Positions 37,820 through 49,289 of a stretch of DNA of 64,000 nt are shown here, in pieces. Each line of letters starts with the position of its first letter. Position 1 is the stretch's first letter. Position numbers and translations under genes: made by a program. Source of the stretch: Adineta steineri. Lineage: Eukaryota; Rotifera; Eurotatoria; Adinetida; Adinetidae. The notes under the pieces were generated by a model. That model worked only from the letters and a program-made list of their open reading frames with translations, was not told the DNA's origin and ran no database searches. The stretch spans positions 725,273 to 789,272 of the forward strand of contig CAJNOI010000012.1 of the NCBI GenBank assembly GCA_905250115.1. The letters are read 5' to 3'.

Positions 37820-38876
37820 TGTCTTATACTTTTTGTAAATGAGAACTAATGCTAGAAAATTCAAATTAGTAATAAAAAAAAAGTGTTCGAAATATGTGCT
37901 AATTGATTGCTATTCAATAGATGAGATGATGGCGAGTAAATAAACGCAAGGCATCTCTCTGAATGAGTTTTGAATATTCCTAGAAATTAAATCAGTTTCC
38001 AGGATTTTTATCAATTGATAAATGAAGAATATATTTTTATGTCTTATAATAATCTTTGTTTTTCTTGTAAATATATGAAGTTACAATCCGAATTAGAATC
38101 TTATAAAAATAATCAAAATACACTTACTGTGATATATAATCGAACGAGAAAAAAACAAAACGAATTAAGAAAAAGTATATTTTTATCTCTTTTATAACAG
38201 TGATCAGTCATCCGTTAGTTACTTTTTTCGTATTAAAAAGTAAGTGGTAGAAGAAATCATGACTAATATATTTTACTTTCCTGCATATGCTGTATTACTT
38301 ATAAGTAATGTATAAAGGTATATATATATATATATATAGAACAATTATATTACACGCTTGCGAAATATATGCATTTAATAATATGAGTAATATCGATCAC
38401 GATTATTTTATTCAATAAATGATCGATTTTAATAAGAAACTCTTCATTATAAATAGAATGAATTTCTTTGAATATATATATATTTAAAATAGATTAAATT
38501 TTTCTTGAGACATACTGTATAATCTTCTTTGAATAAACTATGATATTTGTCTTTATGGTGTCATTTGATTTTCATTTTAGCAAGACTATTTACAAAAGAA
38601 TATTTTATTTCTTTTTTTATCTGTCTGATGTACACACTATCACACAATAACAAATTACTAAATTATTTTTATATTCAACATTGAGATCACTTTCTTTAAC
38701 GTTGGTTTTTCTTGATTAAATATATATATTTAATCTTACTTTTATCACTTACACTAGATATTAAATCATCAATAATATATTCATCTATTCACTTGAAAAT
38801 ACTGAATTATTCAATATATACATTTTTTTTATTGATTATTCTTTTGATATTTAATATTTTTATACATATACAAAGA
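37820..38876. other. Intergenic, 1.1 kb
   Basis: AT-rich, with a (TA)n tract near 38321-38337. A 60-codon plus-strand open frame at 38015 has no recognisable feature and is not called. Confidence 0.6.
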
Positions 38877-39881
38877 TCAAAAATAATCCCCTGACCAAAA
38901 AACAGTAGATCCATTCGAGTAACTAATTTTAATCTTTTCATATATTTCTTTTGGTAATCGAATATTACGCATCATTATTTCTTGGTTAATACCAATTTGA
39001 GGAGGACCTGCCCATTGAGTCAAATCTTCAATTGTCATATATTTTGGTAATGCAAACAGACAAATAACTTTTTTTGATTCATAACGTTGTCGAATCTCTG
39101 TTACAGCTAAAGATAATAATTTTTGTTCAAGATTACGATTTGGTGCTTGCCATTCCAATACACATATATCTGCTTCATTGTCGGACTTACCAATTACTAC
39201 ATAACCTTGTTCTTCTTTATGTTCATATAGACAAACGATAGCATGATTGCTTTCCCATCTCATTTTAACCCAATGTTGGAATATAGTAGATGGAGTTCGA
39301 ACAATTTGATAGATACGTGGATTATTCGAATGAATTTTATGTAAAAGTTCAAAATCTTCAGACGAAAGATCAGATATTGGACGCCATACAACATCGATAT
39401 CTAATGAGCTAATAGTTTTCCATTGAATGATAATTTTAATAGGTTGAGGTACTTGTTCCCATCCAAAAACTGAATAATGATTGGGTCTTCCAGTACCTAA
39501 CATTGATAGATCGAATTCATTACTTTTCTCCATTTTCTAAATACCCATTTGTAAAAGATGTCGAGAAAAACCATGATTTCTATATTCTTCTCTGGTAGCT
39601 ACATTGGTAATACCACCACACAGATATTTCTTATTGTTTTCATTTGAGAATAATATTAAACGTCGAATATGTAATGTACTAATTAATTTATCATTATACC
39701 ATGCACCCAATGTATCACCTTCTTCATAATTTGGTGATGCATCCAATGAAAAATAAGATTTTTCCACATTAAAATTTGTTTTAAAGATAGGACACCATAA
39801 ATCTACTGCGTGTTGTTGTTCATGCTTTTCGACATAACGATAAATAATCGATGAAATATCAATATTTGATACAGAGTTCAT
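38877..39881 (-). pseudogene. GNAT-family N-acetyltransferase-like gene broken by one in-frame TAG
   Basis: From an ATG at 39881 the frame runs 335 codons to 38877 and is interrupted only by a TAG at 39537-39539. Before it lies a GNAT core with NVATREEYRNHGFSRHLL, where RNHGFS fits the acetyl-CoA-binding R/Q-x-x-G-x-G/A loop. After it the same frame continues with KMEKSNEFDLSMLGTG and NHYSVFGWEQV, as in Eis-like two-lobe acetyltransferases. There is no splice signal that removes the TAG. It looks like a single-base nonsense change (CAG or AAG to TAG) in an otherwise intact gene. The substrate is unknown. Confidence 0.7.
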
Positions 39882-40909
39882 CGTATTAATTATACACCTA
39901 TTAAAAACATGAAGAATATTAAATCCTAATTCGATAATGATATAAATAAAGTATTGATTCATGGTCGTATGGACTTCGTACACTCTTTTAACTATCAACT
40001 CAGCAATAAAAACTTACTGTCTTCGAATGTATGATATCCGTCTGGTAGAATAATCTATTATCAGAGCGGGAGAAAAAATGTATAAAGCGCTTATCAGACA
40101 GAAATGTACCAATATCTATCATTTTCTTTTCTTTTCTTTCTTCTGTAACAAGGCAGACTATTCATATTTATCGTGTCATAATATCATCTACATGAAATTT
40201 TTCTCGTCTATCTATCTCATTGTTTTTGACAGTTCATTGAATAATGAGTCATTAATAAGAAAAAATTCGTTATTATATATTCAAATATTGTTTGAAATAT
40301 ATAAAAGAAAAAATCAAAAACAAAGAAATCTTATTTTTTTATTGAATATGTAAAATAATCAAAATCTAATCGAAGCCAATGTAATACATCTGATTTAATA
40401 ATCAATGATCTTCTTATAGATTTATTATTATTTTTATTTATTGTATCATTGATTATCATTGGTTTTATATTATCTTAATCAGAAGTCAAATTTCACAATT
40501 ATAAACTTTATACGAAATTAATATTTCGTTTGATAGTATATCAAGGATGAATATTTAATAAAATTAGAAAAGTTAAAATTGTTAATTTAATTAATAGCAA
40601 AAACAAATCATATTCATGTGTCTTTCAATTGTGAAACACAACTCGTCCATCTCTAATATACAATGAATTTTTCAATCGAGCATGCATTCTGTTACGCCCT
40701 TTTTTTCTATTCTCGAAATCAAACTTTTGATTAAAATCATGAATTGAGTTTACTCAAAGTATGAAAATCACATGACATATTCGAAGCCGTTGAAATGAGT
40801 TCATTTTTGATTATTTTTTTTTTATTATACAAACCATATATATGTATACATGTATTTTTTTATTCAATTCAGATCGAAATCAGCTACCAATCTACTGACA
40901 ATACAAATA
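39882..40909. other. Intergenic, 1.0 kb, between divergent genes
   Basis: AT-rich. An open frame at 40078-40353 is Phe/Tyr/Asn-rich with no domain and is not called. Confidence 0.6.
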
Positions 40910-42397
40910 ATGGCATGCAGACAAAAGTCCAACTGGTCCGCAGATCCAGTACCAATTAAACGTCAAAGTTATTCTTTGATTAAACGCAATGCTTGGGCAG
41001 ATGATGATGATAATGATCGGTAAGTACAATATCAGTTTCATGATGGTTATATATCTTTATTTTAATAATAGAATTCTTCAGAATAAGAGAAACCCTACCT
41101 GGCATTGGTGTTTTAGATGGTGTATTGTTGGATCATTACTCGTTGGAATAGGTTTAGCAATTGTACTTACATTCTGGTTGACCTCAAAAACAACAGCAAC
41201 AGAAACATTAAGTATGTAATAATGATAATTATTGATTTTCTTAATTAATTAAAAGATCACCATCAATTAGACAACGAACTATTATAAATTAATATTTAAC
41301 TGAAAATATTATGTATATCATTCTAATATTGCCTATTTTGTTTTCATGCATAAATACAGTTAGATATATTCAAAACTTTAGATTTGTACAGACAGTTTTA
41401 TTAAACAAGAATATTCAGACTGTGATTTGATCCAAGTATAGGAGTGATTAGATAATAATTATAATATTCACATTGACATCCTCAACATAAAACATACATA
41501 GAGAAATTTTTTTTATAAATGCTAAATGCATCTTTCTAGTTGTAGAAACATCATCCTCTGGCTCATCAAGTAGCTTATCTGTATCAACCTCAATTATCAC
41601 TTCATCAACAACAGGTATGATATGAATCTATAAGATAAATTAGATATGATAACATAGGTGCGTGAATACAGATACATTGATATAAGTTGTATCCATATTC
41701 ATGCACTCCTCTCTCTTAGTGTATATTCAATTTTGATTTTCAAATAGTGATGTTAACAGCTTGAATCGAGATTTACAATTGTAGATTAATCATAGGTTTG
41801 TATTGTTTCAAGCTCAGAAGTTATGTCGATTTTACTTGTTACTCCTATCTAATTTCTAACAAGTTTGACGAAAACAAAGTCATGTTTTCCAAATCTTTAT
41901 TATACAGTTCAATGTGCCTTCATCTCTTCTTTTCAGTCATGAAAACCATAGATCTTTATCACACTCCTTTCAACATTATAAGTATTTTTATCATTATACT
42001 CAGATTTTTAATCGATCGGTCTTCGCCGGTTGCGTCATCCAATTGATAATAATTTGTGAGCAGTATCATAAAGAAAGCATTACAGTAAATCATTCATTTC
42101 TAAGAGAAATATGTGATAAGTGTTGGTGATTGATAAAGAATCATTAAGAAATTTCAATAAAAGCGAGAATCATGGTGTTTTATTCCTCGTTTGCTAACTT
42201 CAGACAATGAAAACCTTTTATCCTGAAAACACAGAAGAGTTTTTTCTTCTTTCAAAATATATTATGAAGTTGTTGTGATGTCATTTGACTACGTTTGATA
42301 CCTTTTTTTATCTCAAATATATGATCTCTATTTGTAATTTATCATTTCGTACTTTACAGCCTCGACAGAAAGGCACACAATAACAACCACAATAACG

Positions 42398-42437
<40 letters not shown>

Positions 42438-43055
42438 AAACAACGACCACAACAACAACAACAACAACAAAAACAACGACAGTGGCGACAACAAGTAAGT
42501 TTTCAAACGTATGATTATTCTTTTATATTGAATATTATTTCACTCTCAATAGCACCAGCATGCGGCAGTGCTGTCAACAATCCTTCAGGACAAATCTTGA
42601 ATTTGCCCGCTGGTTCTGCAAAGACCACGTATACACAATACATTTATGGTTTCATGGCAAATCATTCTTCAGCAACTCTATCATTTATAATCAAGGGTGA
42701 GGGTGGAGATGGTGCCGTTCACTACTGGCTATTAGACGAAATATCTGTGAATCATACAAACGCAAACACAGATGTTCTAATTAATGGTGGTTTTGAAACA
42801 GGAAATTTAAATGGCTGGACACAATTTTGTAACACGACTGCCAATTGTGATACAAAATCAACTGGTAATTATGCGCATACCGTAACAAATTCATGTTATA
42901 CAGGAACATACTGCGTTTACGATTCATGTAAGAATACTGATTATCTGGAACAATCGTTTTCTACTGTAGTTGGGGATTACTATTTTATATCATATTATAT
43001 CAGAATCGAACCTGATTCAGGAGGACCTTTGCAAATGTATGTCACATTAACTTAA
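40910..43055 (+). CDS. Type II membrane protein with Thr-rich stalk and C-terminal ectodomain
   Basis: Five exons (40910-41019, 41072-41211, 41540-41614, 42360-42494, 42553-43055) add up to exactly 321 codons. The N-terminal 50 residues are cytosolic and hydrophilic. A signal anchor follows (WCIVGSLLVGIGLAIVLTFW), then a Ser/Thr stalk spread over exons 3 and 4; exon 4 is almost pure (ACA)n, encoding poly-Thr. Exon 5 encodes a 165-residue beta-rich domain with HYWLLDEISV, NGGFETGNLNGWTQFC and TYCVYDSC, a domain repeatedly found on bdelloid stalked membrane proteins and reminiscent of carbohydrate-binding jelly rolls. It probably faces outward and may bind glycans (inference). Introns 3 and 2 are long (745 and 328 bp). 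Confidence 0.8.
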
Positions 43056-43667
43056 CTGAGATAATTTTTATTAACGAAATAACATTGATAAACACGATCT
43101 TTTTTCTGCTTTTTTTTGAGTTTTATGCGTATTACTTGTGTGACTTCAAATTTTTCATAAAAAGAAATCTTCTCGTTTTTTACAAAATATATTTGTAACA
43201 ATCCAATATTATTTATCTTATCATTTTCTTTTCTAACATTTGTTCCGTCAATGAATAAATACTAGTATCTTCTTCACCCATAAATAATATTTATCTCTCT
43301 TTTTATATATGTACATGGTTACCTTATACTTATCGTTTCTTTTTTAGTAATGCAGTGTCTATTTTTCCTTCTTTTCATATACGGACTTGAATCTTTGATG
43401 TTTTCTTTTGTATCCAAACTCTATAATCTCTTTTCTCTTACGAATTTGTCTTTACTTCTTCTATATCACAGTAAGAATGTATGTGTGGATATAAATGGAT
43501 AAACTATGAGTTCAATGATCTTTTCGATATAATTCTCTAGAAGTATAATACATGGCTACTGGCAATCGAAAATTAAACTAATTTATATCATCATTCAAAT
43601 GATATATCTAAAACTCAATAAAGAAAAACTCCTGTTCTAAAAAAACATAACACTTATTGTTGTTCTA

Positions 43668-44478
43668 TTAGGGTTAATTTCTATAAACTAAAATATGCAA
43701 AAAGAAAACAAAAGATAATTTATTTTTTTTATTTAATACATTAACTCTATTAGGTTTGACTCTGTTATTGATGTTCATAGTTGTGTTTTTCTATCTAAAC
43801 TTAAAATCTAAAATCAACAAAATTCTTCTTTTCTTAAAAATAAATCTACGAATTATCTCATTGAATATTGTTTTTGTATTTATGTCATTTGGTTTGTTTT
43901 ATTAATTCATCAATCTAAAACGAAATAAAACAATTTTTGTAAATGTTTTCATGTATTTCTACATGAGTTAAATAATCACTTTAAAATATTATGACATTTG
44001 GAACGAAAAAGTTCTATATCAACAGAAAAATGAATCATACTCCTTTTTTCAAGGTTAATTTTCAATAAAATATCGACAGATGCGAGTTGTTATTTTGTGT
44101 TAATGTAAAATCTCTCTTGAATAATATTTATTTTGGTTATTTACAGCAATATAAAAAGAGAAAATCATGAAATGACGTCAAATACTGTATAAAATACATT
44201 AAAAAGAATAGAATATTTATTATCGGAAATGTTTTGTATTTAACATAATCAACACGACTCTTTCATTTTTGAAAAACTATTCCAGATGTTCATTTTCATG
44301 ATCACTTAACACTTCTGAAAAAAATACATTTAATGACGTCTTCACAATCTTCTGTTGATTATTTATCATGTTCTTCTTTATATTGCTACAAAATGAATTA
44401 TTTTTGCACTGAAAAAATAAATGACTAAAATTATTTGTTTCTTCTATATACGTTCATAGCCAGCATATATAAGATATG
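43668..44478. repeat. Segmental duplication, copy 1
   Basis: It is similar to 46671-47455 in the same orientation. Shared stretches include AAATAATCACTTTAAAATAT and GACATTTGGAAC, and a long well-conserved part over 44085-44440. On the minus strand its right part keeps a reading frame ending SEVLSDHENEHLE and a stop at 44282-44284, as in copy 2. Confidence 0.8.
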
Positions 44479-44619
44479 GAAAGAAAATTTCTAGTCTTTT
44501 CTTTCATATTCTTATCTCTATTCTTTTATTCAAGAAGAGTTAGCAATATTCGATGTCAATAGTAGTAACATTGGTGTTTGTGCAGAAGTCTGTTGAGTAT
44601 ACAGATTTGTGAGAAGAAT

Positions 44620-44722
44620 TGTGTTTTTGAAGAAGTAATAGATGGTGTCGATGTGATATTATAGCAATCTTTCATGTGTATCCACTTCATAACCTCATCC
44701 ACACTCACACACACCCTCAAAA
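44620..44722. repeat. Telomere-like fold-back repeat, copy 10
   Basis: The right arm ACACTCACACACACCCTCAA is clear. The left arm (GATGGTGTCGATGTGA) is weak. Confidence 0.45.
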
Positions 44723-45068
44723 TGTATGAAACACGAAAAGTAATAAACTGCCACAATCGAATTATCAATAAGAAATGTTTTACAAGATGAAGTCACGGAT
44801 AAGTGTAATGTGAATCCAATATATTCAATAACAATATGCATGTCACTCATACTCACAATCCCAGAGTAAATTCATCAACTTTAAGATATTATTAATGATC
44901 GTTTTATTTTGAAGTATTTATGAATAAATATTTTTAATTTGAAAAAGCAATATATGTTGCAAACTACAATAGAAAATACTGTCATTTGTATGATGTTTTA
45001 TATAGTTGTGCACTATTCAAGTGAGTATTACTGTTAGAAATATCATTAACAACGAAAGCATTACCATC

Positions 45069-45110
45069 TTGAGGATGAGGGTAATGGTATGGGGTGGATT
45101 AAGAAGTGAG
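45069..45110. repeat. Telomere-like repeat, copy 11 (G-rich arm only)
   Basis: CTTGAGGATGAGGGTAATGG followed by TATGGGGTGGATTAAG. A C-rich partner is not obvious. Confidence 0.5.
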
Positions 45111-45767
45111 AGTCAATATAGATGAAGGATCACTATAATACTACGTCTGAACTCTCAAACTAATTTATCTTTTATGAGTTATTTCAGATGAGAAACTAAC
45201 TAGTTTGGATGGAAAAATGTTTACCAATAAGGCTATCTTTAATAGAACATTCACCAGCGGTGAAAGTACAGTAGATTTTGCAATTTGTCACGAAATAATA
45301 TTAATATAGGATATATGTCAGAGCTCAGCACATTAATGTTATTATTATAGATAAATGATAGCTTGCACTCATCAGTGTAAGTATGAAAAGTGTTTTAGTT
45401 TATATTTAATAGATAGTGAAATTGACAAAATTCTGGGAGACGTATTGACGACATTATAAAGCCCACTAGTTTTAAAAAAATCATGCTGCTTGTTATTGTT
45501 GACGGCGATAATAATGGTAATAGTGGTGATAATTATGATGATAACAAATAACGCTCGTCTAGTGATTCGGTCAGCTCTTTCTTGTAGCAATTCTCTTGTA
45601 CAATCCTACTGAGGTTTTTATTTGTATAACACGTAAAAACTGACCTCAGATTCGAGTTCTTTGACATTGATTATCTTTCAGTCAAACTTTTTGAGAAAGA
45701 ATATTCTTTTTAATGATTTTATTTTACTTTTCGACCAATCAGTGACGTGCGGACATACACGCAAGCA

Positions 45768-45816
45768 AGGAAACAAACAAACAAACAAACAAATAAACAA
45801 ACAAATAAACAAACAA
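45768..45816. repeat. (ACAA)n / (ATAA) microsatellite
   Basis: Eleven to twelve tandem tetranucleotides, AAACAAAC with ATAA interruptions, downstream of the Leu/Ser-repeat gene. Confidence 0.9.
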
Positions 45817-45838
45817 TTTATTTTTGCAAGAGTCTTCT

Positions 45839-46609
45839 CTAGCCTAGTGATGAAAGTAATGATGATAATAATGATTGTGATAATGATGATGATGAAAATA
45901 ATAATGATAATGATGGTGATAATGATAATAATAATGTTTTTTGTGATTCTGATATTGATGACTTTAATGATACGAATGATGGTGATCCTAATAATGGCAT
46001 TAATGGCACTAATAATGATATATTTGGTGATGTTAATACTGATGTGAATGCTGTGCATTGTGGTGCTGACATTGATTTGAATAATGATGATAATGATGAA
46101 AATTGTGATTCCGACATTGATGATAACAATGATGATAATGATTTTTTTTGTAATGATGATAATGCTGATACTAACGTTACTAATCTGGATAATTGTTCTG
46201 ATGATAATAATTCAAATATTGATGATAATGGTGGTAATGTTGATTCTGGTAATGTTAATTCTGGTAATGATAATATTAATGATGAGAATGATGAGAATTT
46301 TGATGGTGATAATGATGAGAATTGTGGTGATGATAATAACGATGATACTGATAATGATGATATTGCTATTTTTGTTGTTGTTGTTGTTGCTGTTATTGCT
46401 ATAGACGATGACGTTGTCGTTGTTGTTGTTCTTGATGTTAATATTGATGTAAGTGTAGTCATCTCCATTATTGATGCTTTTTCTCTTTCAGTTTTCGTCA
46501 GCAAAAGAGTAGTTGTTGCGACAGCTGCAATTACAACAATACAAATAATGATAAATATTATCCAATTAAATTTTCTTGCTCGACGATGTTCATGTCTAGA
46601 ATAATACAT
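45839..46609 (-). CDS. Type II membrane protein with Leu/Ser-rich helical repeat ectodomain
   Basis: A single 256-codon frame starts at ATG 46609. A basic cytosolic end (MYYSRHEHRRARKFNW) is followed by one strong membrane helix (IIFIIICIVVIAAVATTTLLL), a Thr/Ser stalk, then about 180 residues of Leu/Ser-rich sequence with a loose 11-residue rhythm (SLSSLLSSMSESQFSSLSSL, SAPQ, SESQ). The DNA beneath is a degenerate ATCATT/TAATGA simple repeat, so the opposite strand is also open. The basic end plus helix plus stalk matches other bdelloid stalked proteins, which argues the minus strand is the coding one. I do not recognise the repeat domain. Confidence 0.5.
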   Translation of the reverse strand: MYYSRHEHRRARKFNWIIFIIICIVVIAAVATTTLLLTKTEREKASIMEMTTLTSILTSRTTTTTTSSSIAITATTTTTKIAISSLSVSSLLSSPQFSSLSPSKFSSFSSLILSLPELTLPESTLPPLSSIFELLSSEQLSRLVTLVSALSSLQKKSLSSLLSSMSESQFSSLSSLFKSMSAPQCTAFTSVLTSPNISLLVPLMPLLGSPSFVSLKSSISESQKTLLLSLSPSLSLLFSSSSLSQSLLSSLLSSLG

Positions 46610-46670
46610 TCTTTTTTGGTGATTTATTTTTCTTCACAATATATACATACAATCTTCCTGATGGTATTGT

Positions 46671-47455
46671 ACTAGGATTAATTACTATCGACTAAAATAT
46701 TCAAAAATCCAATAAGACTATTTTCTCCCTATCTAATACATTACTTCGGCAGGTTCAATTCGGTTGATGGTGTACATAGTTGTTGTTTATCTGAGTTTGA
46801 ATATTTATGAGATTTGATGTTTTATTAATGCATCAACCTAAATTGAAAGAAAACAATTTCTAAATGAAGTTTTCATTTATTGTTATATGAGATTATTAGA
46901 AATAGTTTTGTATGAGTTGAATGAAAAATAAGTCTTCTCTTAAATAATCACTTTAAAATATTATGACATTTGGAACAAAACAAATCCTACGTCAATAGAA
47001 AAATTTATTTTATTTCCTTTTTGAAAAGTTAGTTTTAAATAAACTATTGACAGATGTGAGTTGTTATTTTGTGTTAATGTTAAATCTTTGTTGAATAATA
47101 TTTATTTTGGTTATTTACAGGAATATAAAAAGAGAAAATCATGGAATGACGGCAAATGTTTCATAAAATACATTAAAAAAGAATAAAATATTTATTGTCG
47201 GAAATGTTTTGTATTTAATACAATCAACACGACTCTTTTTGTTTTTTGAAAAACTATTCCAGATGTTCATTTTCATGATCACTTAATACTTCTGAAAAAA
47301 GTTCATTTAATGACATCTTCACAATCTTCTGTTGATTATTTATCATGTTCTTCTTTACATTGCTACATAATGAAACTTTTTTGTAGTCAATGGAATGATG
47401 ACTAAAATTATTTGTTTCTTCTACATGTTGATAGATAGTATATGTGAGATATGAT
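46671..47455. repeat. Segmental duplication, copy 2
   Basis: Partner of 43668-44478, 3.0 kb away in direct orientation, with scattered substitutions and small indels along the whole length. Confidence 0.8.
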
Positions 47456-47475
47456 GTTTTTGATCGAATAAGCAC
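47254..47475 (-). CDS. Conserved C-terminal reading frame in the duplication
   Basis: A 73-codon open frame ending KKNMINNQQKIVKMSLNE and SEVLSDHENEHLE before its stop. In copy 1 (stop at 44282) the equivalent frame is open over the last ~55 codons, with the stop conserved and only a handful of amino-acid differences. That pattern fits the last exon of a real gene whose upstream exons I cannot identify. It has no known domain. Confidence 0.3.
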   Translation of the reverse strand: MLIRSKTSYLTYTIYQHVEETNNFSHHSIDYKKVSLCSNVKKNMINNQQKIVKMSLNELFSEVLSDHENEHLE

Positions 47476-47887
47476 TGAATTTGAGAGTTCGAACGGAAAA
47501 TTTAGTAATTATGAAGTAGAATGAGAATTTGATAAAGAATTGCTGAAGATTACGGATGCTTCACGAAAGTAAAGTCTCATTCTGAAAATAAAACAATCGA
47601 TTCCTATCGGCATTGTATCATAATATGGCTTTAGATATACATGAAATTATGTAATCTATAACTGGCAAATAAGATTTCATGGCAGATCTTAAACATATAC
47701 AAATGTCTTTTGTTTCTACGAATGATGAAATGCAAAAGAAAATCGTAGGATGCAAAAAGAATTTTCATTGTTTCTTTTGTTCAATATCGACCAAAAACGT
47801 TGCTATTTTTTATTCTTCTTCATTCGGGTGTTGAGATTTCTTCGCAGCTTATCGACGATGATAGAACGACAGGAGTAATGCACTAGA

Positions 47888-48272
47888 TTAGCGTACGATT
47901 GCTAGAAGAATACAAATCATCAGCAGTGTGAGAAAATGTCGCGGATTTATGTCCATCATAATACCTAAATAATACCATTCAATACATATATTCGATTATC
48001 CAATTATACTCCTTACCACACAAGATAAGACTAAGAAGTAGTGGATTGACAACTAATCGTTGATTAATAAAATCAAATGATAATGGAAAAATTGATGAGA
48101 AGATCAAACCAGTAAACGAATCAAGAATGAATAGACTTGTACTTGATAATCCTATGATCCATACAAAAACAATCTATGCTATTGTCAACATCAATCCAGC
48201 TATCCAAATCACACTCAATACTATATCAACAGATACAAAGAAAGCCATGATCGCACAGATCAAACGACCGAT
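47888..48272 (-). pseudogene. Fragment of a multi-pass transporter (MFS-like)
   Basis: Two exon-like pieces, 48017-48272 and 47888-47964, are bounded by good splice signals (ATTTAG acceptor, G|GTAAGG donor, ATTTAG acceptor). They encode hydrophobic helices (ICAIMAFFVSVDIVLSVIW, FTGLIFSSIFPLSFDFI) reminiscent of the later helices of MFS carriers, where a G-x-x-x-SSIFP pattern is common. A TAG at 48174-48176 interrupts the frame, and no upstream exons are seen. It is read as a 5'-truncated remnant. Confidence 0.35.
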
Positions 48273-49289
48273 CTAAATAAATAATTTAAAAATTTTTTCA
48301 ACTTTAATTTCATTTTGTATGACAAATAAATCGAATAATAATAGAATAGAATAGATTTTATTTTATCTTTTAATTTAAAAAAAGTAATAAAATAATTTTT
48401 TGATAATGTAGAAATATAAAATATTCAATTTTATTTCACTCTTTTTCTAATATTATTAGAAAACACTTTTAAAATAAAAGAAATATTTTCATACTGTCAA
48501 AATTTTATAAGAGATTAGGAAAAGTAAAAAATGTCAATATTTTCTTTTTCTTCTATTTTAAATATTTATATTTATTTGCTTTTCTTCAATATATAATAAA
48601 ATCAATTAGAACATATGTCAAGAAAACCTTAGCATAGAATTTGCATTGCTTTTTCATTAACTAAAAAATAAATTTTTACGAACTTAAAAGAGAATTAGTT
48701 AATACAACAAATTAATGTTCTTTACAGATATATTTATTCAATAAACTCAAAATAATCTTTCTAATAAAAAGAAATATGAACTTTTTTCAATTTTAAGCTC
48801 GTTTGATTTAGATTTCAAAAGTATTTTAGACTAATCACTTTGTAAAGTGTTCAATTTCTTTATAGAAGGAGATATTATGTTTATTAAAATTTCAAACTTG
48901 TAAAAAGTGAAAATTACTACCTATAGAAATTACATTTCGTGTAGAGTAGGATCTGTGAAAAATGTCAATTAAAAGAAACTATTTTTTCAAACGAATAATT
49001 CTTTAAGAAATTTTAATATAACAAAAATGCATATTGAAATTAAAATAGAATATTTTCTTTTCGATTTATATATTTAAAATCAAGTATTTTATAGTTTGAA
49101 TTGAATTCAAAATCAAATTCTATTTAGATTTTCTTATACTATCTAGATGCAATCTCTCTCATCAAAACTTAATATTTTGCTAATTTTTAGAAATCACTTA
49201 CAAAAAGTTTATCTGAAATAATTGTATTACAAATGAAAACGTTAAATGAAAATAATTATTAAACTAATGAAAAAAACACAAAATTAAAC
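48273..49289. other. Intergenic, 1.0 kb, extremely AT-rich
   Basis: No gene or repeat seen. Confidence 0.6.

Larger units (their letters stand above)
43056..45838. other. Intergenic, 2.8 kb
   Basis: It contains copy 1 of the ~800-bp duplication, two fold-back-type repeats and a tetranucleotide repeat. An open frame on the minus strand at 45372-45590 has a hydrophobic helix after a basic stretch (ITRRALFVIIIIITTITIII) and could be a stray membrane-anchor exon, but nothing connects to it. Confidence 0.5.
46610..47887. other. Intergenic, 1.3 kb
   Basis: Mostly copy 2 of the duplication, then AT-rich sequence. Confidence 0.55.

Noticed and set aside
38015-38197. 60-codon plus-strand frame
   Set aside because: Short, lysine/asparagine-rich, no context and no splice partners.
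45372-45590. Minus-strand frame with a basic stretch and a hydrophobic helix
   Set aside because: It could be a stray membrane-anchor exon, but no neighbouring exon connects in phase and no stalk follows.
46044-46604. 186-codon plus-strand Asp/Asn-rich open frame
   Set aside because: It is the mirror of the hexanucleotide repeat; the minus strand has an anchor and stalk typical of real genes.
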